Below are positions 58,001 through 64,000 of a DNA stretch of 64,000 nucleotides, piece after piece. The translations under genes were made by a program, and so were the position numbers. Below the pieces are notes generated by a model. The model made no database searches. It was not told the origin of the DNA and saw nothing but the letters and a program-made list of their open reading frames with translations. Positions within the stretch are counted from its first letter, which is position 1; every line of letters begins with the position of its first letter. The DNA lies in the NCBI RefSeq assembly GCF_051020955.1, contig NC_135022.1, positions 8,520,463 to 8,584,462 of the forward strand, given 5' to 3'. The stretch is from Megalopta genalis. Taxonomy: Eukaryota > Arthropoda > Insecta > Hymenoptera > Halictidae.

Positions 58001-58202
58001 AGAAGTCGGCCACGACCTCGCACTCTCCAGCCTAGTTGGGGCCATGCTGGAGAGCCCGGGGAAGTGGGCGGCAGCAATCTCTTTCTGCGAGGAGGTTATG
58101 TCGCGGAAGGAGGCTGCCGAGCGGGATCGGGAGCTTACAGATCCCGCCCGACGTGCCCGGGGACGGCGTGCGCGCCCACGCCGAGAAACCCCGGGCAGCT
58201 GA
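55059..58202 (+). CDS. ORF2 endonuclease-reverse transcriptase, copy A9
   Basis: All 1047 aa are open. The endonuclease motif SDHRYI is SDHSYI: catalytic D and H stay, but the neighbouring Arg is lost only in this copy. Other private changes are MADRGAG, STTRRRPADD, ATPTGPVD, FPVGGEAS, EVATEEMAG, YRTASTV and REMVEGF. YADD and the CCHC are intact. Confidence 0.94.
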   Translation: MGPPGPIIQVNLNCSARAQDLLFQCMADRGAGLAVVAEPHRVPKHPHWMGDSIGSAAIIWAGRPGSPPCSLIERGLGYVAVDWGGTAVVAIYAPPRWSLEEFEQYLDGVGRCVSRCHPRPVLVLGDFNAKATAWGSPGTDSRGREVLDWAAGLELRLLNTGSVHTCVRHNGGSIVDLSWATPPAARRITGWRVAEGVETLSDHSYIVLDLSAAPPSTTRRRPADDGSPQPRWALKRLDQDALMAAAHVVAWPATPTGPVDGNGEAHWFRGAMTSVCDVAMPRARVFPRKAVYWWSREIAELRTECVRARRQYARARRRRRTDDVLAAQLYGLYREKVVALQLAIRRAKDQAWRDLLGSLNRDPWGRPYKMALGRLRPWAPPVTESLDPGLLGRVVDALFPVGGEASRPVPEPEEHEWSPDLEVATEEMAGVVKWLRGKNTAPGPDGIPGRVWLLAASVLGERLRSLYSGLLRSGTFPDLWRESRMVLLRKDGRPGDSPSAYRPICLLDEAGKIFEKIIVARLSRHLSRDGPDLADCQFGFREGRSTVDAIDRLKSLSDNAVARGGVCLAVSIDIVNAFNTLPWSAIREALVDHQVPPYLRRVIGAYLRDRWVEYPGRCGMIRREVDRGVPQGSVLGPLLWDLGYNAVLEKASLPDGATLVCYADDTLVVAVGSTFERTIRRAEVAVAAVVARIRDLGLKIAPEKAEAVWFHGRPRSRPPARSWIRVGEACVEVKSELKYLGLILDSRWSFDAHLDRLVPRVEKAAASLGRLLPNLGGPGDLVRRLYLGVVRSMALYGAPIWAPYVMTSRRNTLLLRRLQRRMAIRLIRGYRTASTVAALALAGELPFELQAAVRAYVYGRTSIASRARGAPPEREMVEGFELQARRLALARWRAELCSHAGERVPGALLPHFTSWRERRHGRLSYRATQVFTGHGCFGVYLCRIGREATTVCHHCGAEEDSAQHTLEECPAFSALRRVLKREVGHDLALSSLVGAMLESPGKWAAAISFCEEVMSRKEAAERDRELTDPARRARGRRARPRRETPGS

Positions 58203-58737
58203 GAGTAGGCGGGCGGCGGGTGTACCAGTACATGCTGGTTTCATTGCCCGCCGCCCGCCAACAGAGGAGGACCTCCCCTGTTGTGAGTGGGGGATGACGA
58301 GTCGCCTGAAGGAGGCGAGGGATAATTGTGATCCTCCTCCAATATACTCGCCGTCCCCCCGGCGGCCGCTGTGATCAGGGCGGGGGCCCTGGTCACCTAT
58401 CGCGCGGTCGCCGTGTCGGGGCGGTGCGGGGTGCGACCCCTCGCGCCGCCGAATTTAAATGGATTTTAGGGGGGAGGATTTATTTTATTTCCCCCCGGGA
58501 CGCGGCCGGCCATCGTTACCATCCTGATGGCCGGCCAGGCGAGAGGGAGCCGCGGTAGTGTTCTTCAAGAGTTCCCGAGGCTCCCCCGTTGAATCGCCAG
58601 CGATCGGTCCTGCGTCCTCAGGTCGCCGTGGAGGTTTTAGTGGGTCAAACCCCACACTACCCTCGTCCCGCTCCCCCGGGCGGGGCGGGGGTGTCTGGCG
58701 AGCAGATTTCCTCCACGTAAAATAAAAAAAAAAAAAA
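58203..58737 (+). other. 3' UTR and poly(A) of copy A9
   Basis: Stem 3 has changes in both arms (GAGAGGGAGCC and CCCGAGGCTCCCCC), weakening the outer pairs. Stems 1 and 2 are kept. Confidence 0.8.
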
Positions 58738-61193
58738 GGTTATGTCAAGGTTATGTCAAGGTTATGTCAAGGTTATGTCAAGGTTATGTCAAGGTTATGT
58801 CAAGGTTATGTCAAGGTTATGTCAAGGTTATGTCAAGGTTATGTCAAGGTTATGTCAAGGTTATGTCAAGGTTATGTCAAGGTTATGTCAAGGTTATGTC
58901 AAGGTTATGTCAAGGTTATGTCAAGGTTATGTCAAGGTTATGTCAAGGTTATGTCAAGGTTATGTCAAGGTTATGTCAAGGTTATGTCAAGGTTATGTCA
59001 AGGTTATGTCAAGGTTATGTCAAGGTTATGTCAAGGTTATGTCAAGGTTATGTCAAGGTTATGTCAAGGTTATGTCAAGGTTATGTCAAGGTTATGTCAA
59101 GGTTATGTCAAGGTTATGTCAAGGTTATGTCAAGGTTATGTCAAGGTTATGTCAAGGTTATGTCAAGGTTATGTCAAGGTTATGTCAAGGTTATGTCAAG
59201 GTTATGTCAAGGTTATGTCAAGGTTATGTCAAGGTTATGTCAAGGTTATGTCAAGGTTATGTCAAGGTTATGTCAAGGTTATGTCAAGGTTATGTCAAGG
59301 TTATGTCAAGGTTATGTCAAGGTTATGTCAAGGTTATGTCAAGGTTATGTCAAGGTTATGTCAAGGTTATGTCAAGGTTATGTCAAGGTTATGTCAAGGT
59401 TATGTCAAGGTTATGTCAAGGTTATGTCAAGGTTATGTCAAGGTTATGTCAAGGTTATGTCAAGGTTATGTCAAGGTTATGTCAAGGTTATGTCAAGGTT
59501 ATGTCAAGGTTATGTCAAGGTTATGTCAAGGTTATGTCAAGGTTATGTCAAGGTTATGTCAAGGTTATGTCAAGGTTATGTCAAGGTTATGTCAAGGTTA
59601 TGTCAAGGTTATGTCAAGGTTATGTCAAGGTTATGTCAAGGTTATGTCAAGGTTATGTCAAGGTTATGTCAAGGTTATGTCAAGGTTATGTCAAGGTTAT
59701 GTCAAGGTTATGTCAAGGTTATGTCAAGGTTATGTCAAGGTTATGTCAAGGTTATGTCAAGGTTATGTCAAGGTTATGTCAAGGTTATGTCAAGGTTATG
59801 TCAAGGTTATGTCAAGGTTATGTCAAGGTTATGTCAAGGTTATGTCAAGGTTATGTCAAGGTTATGTCAAGGTTATGTCAAGGTTATGTCAAGGTTATGT
59901 CAAGGTTATGTTATGTCAAGGTTATGTCAAGGTTATGTCAAGGTTATGTCAAGGTTATGTTATGTCAAGGTTATGTCAAGGTTATGTCAAGGTTATGTCA
60001 AGGTTATGTCAAGGTTATGTCAAGGTTATGTCAAGGTTATGTCAAGGTTATGTCAAGGTTATGTCAAGGTTATGTCAAGGTTATGTCAAGGTTATGTCAA
60101 GGTTATGTCAAGGTTATGTCAAGGTTATGTCAAGGTTATGTCAAGGTTATGTCAAGGTTATGTCAAGGTTATGTCAAGGTTATGTCAAGGTTATGTCAAG
60201 GTTATGTCAAGGTTATGTCAAGGTTATGTCAAGGTTATGTCAAGGTTATGTCAAGGTTATGTCAAGGTTATGTCAAGGTTATGTCAAGGTTATGTCAAGG
60301 TTATGTCAAGGTTATGTCAAGGTTATGTCAAGGTTATGTCAAGGTTATGTCAAGGTTATGTCAAGGTTATGTCAAGGTTATGTCAAGGTTATGTCAAGGT
60401 TATGTCAAGGTTATGTCAAGGTTATGTCAAGGTTATGTCAAGGTTATGTCAAGGTTATGTCAAGGTTATGTCAAGGTTATGTCAAGGTTATGTCAAGGTT
60501 ATGTCAAGGTTATGTCAAGGTTATGTCAAGGTTATGTCAAGGTTATGTCAAGGTTATGTCAAGGTTATGTCAAGGTTATGTCAAGGTTATGTCAAGGTTA
60601 TGTCAAGGTTATGTCAAGGTTATGTCAAGGTTATGTCAAGGTTATGTCAAGGTTATGTCAAGGTTATGTCAAGGTTATGTCAAGGTTATGTCAAGGTTAT
60701 GTCAAGGTTATGTCAAGGTTATGTCAAGGTTATGTCAAGGTTATGTCAAGGTTATGTCAAGGTTATGTCAAGGTTATGTCAAGGTTATGTCAAGGTTATG
60801 TCAAGGTTATGTCAAGGTTATGTCAAGGTTATGTCAAGGTTATGTCAAGGTTATGTCAAGGTTACGTCAAGGTTATGTCAAGGTTATGTCAAGGTTATGT
60901 CAAGGTTATGTCAAGGTTATGTCAAGGTTATGTCAAGGTTATGTCAAGGTTATGTCAAGGTTATGTCAAGGTTATGTCAAGGTTATGTCAAGGTTATGTC
61001 AAGGTTATGTCAAGGTTATGTCAAGGTTATGTCAAGGTTATGTCAAGGTTATGTCAAGGTTATGTCAAGGTTATGTCAAGGTTATGTCAAGGTTATGTCA
61101 AGGTTATGTCAAGGTTATGTCAAGGTTATGTCAAGGTTATGTCAAGGTTATGTCAAGGTTATGTCAAGGTTATGTCAAGGTTATGTCAAGGTT
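58736..61193 (+). repeat. 11-bp repeat array, 222 units plus two 5-nt units
   Basis: The 2458 nt equal 222 full units of AAGGTTATGTC, two shortened TTATG units (59906-59910 and 59955-59959, exactly four units apart) and a final AAGGTT. A single T to C change is at 60865. The near-perfect uniformity means there has been little divergence since synthesis or homogenisation. This is the longest array of the candidate telomeric repeat in the window. Confidence 0.96.
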
Positions 61194-61563
61194 CCCCCCC
61201 GTGTCCGCTACCTTGTCGTGGTGGGGGGGCTTCGTGCCCTAATGATCCTCAAGGCTGTGCCGGCGGGGAATTTATTCCCTGGCAGGTTCTACCATGCCGG
61301 AGTGGCTTGAGGTGAGGGGCCAACTAAAGTCGGACACATACCGTAAACCTGTGGTCATGTTTTACAGGAACGGGGGTCTTGCCTTAACCGGCCGGGCCGC
61401 GAGGATGACAACCTCTCTAAAAAATCCCTAGCCCCAAGCAGTGTTGCGCGGTGATGAGGGTGTAGCTGGAGTAAGCGCCAGCTATGGTTGGTGGGTGCAC
61501 CAATCTTTAGCGGACAACCCCGAGGTACCTGGCGACCCCCGGGTGTATTAGCCTTCCCCGGGT
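61194..61563 (+). other. 5' leader of copy A10
   Basis: uORF2 is at 61294-61431 and intact. One change, CCCCGAGGTACC for CCCCGGGGTACC, is private. Confidence 0.7.
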
Positions 61564-63756
61564 ATGGCGGCTCTGCCCGGGGTGACCTTCTTTCCGACCA
61601 CACTCGTGGGACCAATTATGGATTCTTTTTCACAAACAACCGGGGAGGGGGGAAACGAGCGTGAGGTGGAGGTGCGCGGGCCTATCGTGCGCCTCAAAAG
61701 ATGTACAGAGCCGGTGTCGCGGAGGCATTCTGCAACACGCGGCAAAAAGAGGACCGCAGCGGGCCTTGGTGAGTGCGATGAGGGGGAGGAGTCAGATTTC
61801 TCTGTCTCCTCAAATCACTCATCGCAGAGTGTCCCGGGCTTCCTCGTCGCGAGGAAGAGAGGACGGCCGCCGACGACCGGCGAATATGTTGGCCTCGCAG
61901 AGGCCAAACTTAGGCTGGCCGAGGCTTCGCAGCTGGAGGCCGAGGCAAGGGAGGTGGCGGCGATATTCGACCCGGGAGCCCCCGTGCCGAGACCATCGCG
62001 GTCGAGCGTCCCGCTCCCGGACGAGACGGATATAGCGGAAAATTTCCGCAACCGTCCAACGCGGGATGTCGCGGCCGCTATATTGGAGAGCCTGGATGAA
62101 GTGGCCAGGATCTCCGGCGTGTCAAAGGGGCTGAAGGGCAATTTGGCCCGCGCCCTAAGGGTGGCCGCCTTAAACGGCAGGGTGGGGGTGTCCGAGCTTG
62201 CGGTTAGGTCAGCTACCGACGCCACGCGTGCCCTGGAGGCAGAGAATGCCGTCCTCAGGGGGCAAATGACGGAGCTGCGGGCGGAGGTGGCTCGGCTCCG
62301 GCAGGTGGTGGAGGCGAGTACGGCTGCTGCCGCAATGCCTCCGCCGCCGCGCCCGGGAGAGGGCTCAGTATCGCCGCCGATCGTCGCCGCCCGGGACTGC
62401 CAACGCTCCGGGCAAGAAAAGTCCTCGCCCCCACATGCGACTGCGCCCGCAGATTTTCTGGCGCAGATAAGCGCCCTGATAGACGCCAAATTGGCGTCAT
62501 TCAGGAGGGAGCTCGCGCCGCGAACGGACTCGGCCCTGCGATCGGTGGCACCTGGGCCGTCCGTCCCCTCACAGTCTTCGGACAGGGTGGGGCGGAAGAC
62601 GAAGAAGAAGAAGAAAGGTGGGAAAGCTGGGGCGGCTATAGCGGCCCAGACGGAGCCCGCTCGACCGCGAGCAGAATCGGCGCTACCCTCTGCCGCGCCT
62701 CCGCCCCAGGAGGCGTGGTCCCAGGTGGTTGGCCGCAAGGCTAAAAAGGCGGCTGCCAAGGCCACTGCGGCGGCGAATAATAAAAAAGGACGGGTGGTCC
62801 CGGCGGCCCCCAGGAAGACACCCCTGCCTCCGCGACAGCCACGCACAGCAGCGGTTACCATAACGGTTCCGTCTGGCGTGGACATTACTTACGCGCAGGC
62901 GATGGCCACTGCCAGGTCCAAGGTGGACCTGGCAGAAATTGGCATCGCCTCGCTGAGGCCGCGAAGGGCGGTGACTGGGGGGTTAATTTTGGAAGTCCCT
63001 GGCACCGATGGGGCCGCCAAGGCCACCGTCCTCGCCACAAAAGTGGCGGAAGCGCTGGCAGGCACCGGCGTAAAGGTCGCGCGTCCGGTCAAAAAAGCTG
63101 ACCTTAGGGTGCGCGGCCTGGTCGATTCGACCACGCCGGCGGAGGTCGCTGCGGCTGTTGCCCGCGTGGGCGGGTGCAGCGAGGGGGACATCAATACCGG
63201 CGAAATCCGGTCTTCCCCCTCGGGATTGGGCACCCTCTGGGTCCGATGTCCTGCCGCGGCCGCTCGCAGGGTTGCTGTCGCGGGCCGGATAACCGTCGGC
63301 TGGACCCATGCAGCCGTGGAGGCCCTGAGTGCCCGGCCTCTGCAGTGTTACCGTTGCCTTGATGTTGGCCACACCAGTCAGCGGTGCACTTCTGCCGAGG
63401 ATAGGTCCGACTGCTGCTATAGATGCGGCAGTCGGGACCATAAGGTGGCAGCCTGTACGGCCACGCCCAATTGTCCGCTTTGTGCGGGCGCGGGCAGGCC
63501 TTCTGGTCACCGCCTCGGCGGCCGGGCGTGTCCTGTCAGTGCGAGGCGAGGCAAGGTAGGCGGCCAAAGGTCGTCTGCCAGATTCAATAAAAAAGGGAAG
63601 GAAACCACGATGGCCAAGGCAGCGACCACCGTAGCCAGCAACGAAAAGGCGGCACCGCCTGATGCTACCGCCGCACCCGCGGGGGCGAATGGGGCCACTA
63701 AAGTCCCTGACGCCACCGCATCCGCGGCCGTGACGGCGATGGACACGGCTGTGTAA
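61564..63756 (+). CDS. ORF1 gag-like protein, copy A10
   Basis: This is a 730-aa form II copy with SQTTG as in form I. VPGFLVARK replaces VPGSSSARK through a local rearrangement (GGGCTTCCTCGTCGCG for GGGCTCGTCGTCAGCG) that keeps the frame. The block VEASTA to HATAPADF is that of A5; GRPSGHRLGGRACPVSARRG to the end is that of A4/A6. The knuckles are intact and it ends TAATG. Confidence 0.93.
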   Translation: MAALPGVTFFPTTLVGPIMDSFSQTTGEGGNEREVEVRGPIVRLKRCTEPVSRRHSATRGKKRTAAGLGECDEGEESDFSVSSNHSSQSVPGFLVARKRGRPPTTGEYVGLAEAKLRLAEASQLEAEAREVAAIFDPGAPVPRPSRSSVPLPDETDIAENFRNRPTRDVAAAILESLDEVARISGVSKGLKGNLARALRVAALNGRVGVSELAVRSATDATRALEAENAVLRGQMTELRAEVARLRQVVEASTAAAAMPPPPRPGEGSVSPPIVAARDCQRSGQEKSSPPHATAPADFLAQISALIDAKLASFRRELAPRTDSALRSVAPGPSVPSQSSDRVGRKTKKKKKGGKAGAAIAAQTEPARPRAESALPSAAPPPQEAWSQVVGRKAKKAAAKATAAANNKKGRVVPAAPRKTPLPPRQPRTAAVTITVPSGVDITYAQAMATARSKVDLAEIGIASLRPRRAVTGGLILEVPGTDGAAKATVLATKVAEALAGTGVKVARPVKKADLRVRGLVDSTTPAEVAAAVARVGGCSEGDINTGEIRSSPSGLGTLWVRCPAAAARRVAVAGRITVGWTHAAVEALSARPLQCYRCLDVGHTSQRCTSAEDRSDCCYRCGSRDHKVAACTATPNCPLCAGAGRPSGHRLGGRACPVSARRGKVGGQRSSARFNKKGKETTMAKAATTVASNEKAAPPDATAAPAGANGATKVPDATASAAVTAMDTAV

Positions 63757-64000
63757 TGGGGCCCCCGGGCCCGATAATACAAGTTAACCTCAACTGCTCG
63801 GCCAGAGCGCAGGATCTCCTGTTTCAATGCCTGGCCGAGCGGGGTGCCGGGTTGGCAGTCGTGGCGGAGCCGCACAGGGTCCCCAAACATCCACACTGGA
63901 TGGGGGACTCGATTGGCTCCGCCGCGATTATTTGGGCTGGGAGGCCGGGGTCCCCGCCGTGCTCGCTTATCGAGCGCGGCCTGGGATACGTGACCGTCGA
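63756..64000 (+). CDS. ORF2 N-terminus, copy A10 (partial)
   Basis: The first 81 codons of ORF2 are present, including QVNLN and AEPH of the endonuclease. One private change, GYVTVD for GYVAVD, falls at the last bases of the window. The rest lies outside. Confidence 0.92.
   Translation, partial: MGPPGPIIQVNLNCSARAQDLLFQCLAERGAGLAVVAEPHRVPKHPHWMGDSIGSAAIIWAGRPGSPPCSLIERGLGYVTV

Larger units (their letters stand above)
52500..58737 (+). mobile_element. Family A copy A9, full length
   Basis: This is a complete 6238-bp copy with a 14-nt poly(A) (58724-58737), the shortest here, followed by the long 222-unit array. The 3' UTR resembles A3 (ACCAGTACATGCTGG) but the ORF1 start is form II. Confidence 0.95.
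61194..64000 (+). mobile_element. Family A copy A10, cut by window edge
   Basis: The 5' end is complete; the window stops 245 nt into ORF2. ORF1 looks mosaic: form II start as in A6/A9, middle as in A5, last third as in A4/A6. Confidence 0.95.

Noticed and set aside
58736..61193. CRISPR array
   Set aside because: The repeats are directly adjacent, 11 bp long and without spacers; the context is eukaryotic retrotransposons.
58742..61315. Three overlapping ORFs of 830-857 codons with the period MSRLCQGYVKV
   Set aside because: They are just the 11-bp repeat, which has no stop in any + frame. The same happens at 5307-6188. No coding evidence.
1..64000. tRNA, rRNA or other structural RNA genes
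   Set aside because: None recognised on either strand; the visible hairpins belong to element UTRs.

Overview
The window is eukaryotic and shows no ordinary host gene. It is a telomere-like locus: arrays of an 11-bp tandem repeat (unit TTATGTCAAGG on the + strand) colonised by at least twelve non-LTR (LINE-type) retrotransposon copies, all in the same orientation. Proteins of the R1/TRAS/SART kind inside a short simple repeat point to an insect. A unit longer than the ancestral insect TTAGG would fit a lineage with a derived telomere motif (some Hymenoptera, for example), but the species cannot be read from the sequence, and a non-telomeric satellite remains possible. If the repeat is the telomeric G-strand, the chromosome end lies to the right.

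Family A (SART-like) has eleven copies, A0 to A10: A0 1-2613 (cut by the window edge), A1 2706-5302 (5'-truncated), A2 13732-19986, A3 19990-26248, A4 26275-32518, A5 32554-38799, A6 38859-45107, A7 45154-46159 (5'-truncated), A8 46173-52484, A9 52500-58737, A10 61194 to the window end. A full copy is about 6.25 kb: a leader of about 370 nt with two small upstream ORFs, ORF1 (gag-like, about 730 aa, three zinc knuckles), ORF2 (1047 aa: AP-type endonuclease, reverse transcriptase, C-terminal CCHC) joined to ORF1 by a TAATG stop-start overlap, a hairpin-rich 3' UTR and a poly(A) tail. All seven complete ORF2s are open; ORF1 is broken only near its start in A4.

Family B has one copy (6142-13656, 7.5 kb). 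It is a distinct element of the same general type, with a 904-aa ORF1, a 367-bp gap, a 1020-aa ORF2 (FADD instead of YADD) and a 3' UTR carrying a 71-nt poly(T) tract.

Between elements lie repeat arrays of 8, 76, 6, 0, 2, 3, 5, 4, 1, 1 and 222 complete units, in order from the left. Family A always joins the repeat at (AA)GGTT and family B at TTA/TGTC, so each family has its own phase in the 11-mer. In each element ORF1 protein would package the RNA, and ORF2 would nick the repeat and copy the RNA from its poly(A) end into the nick.
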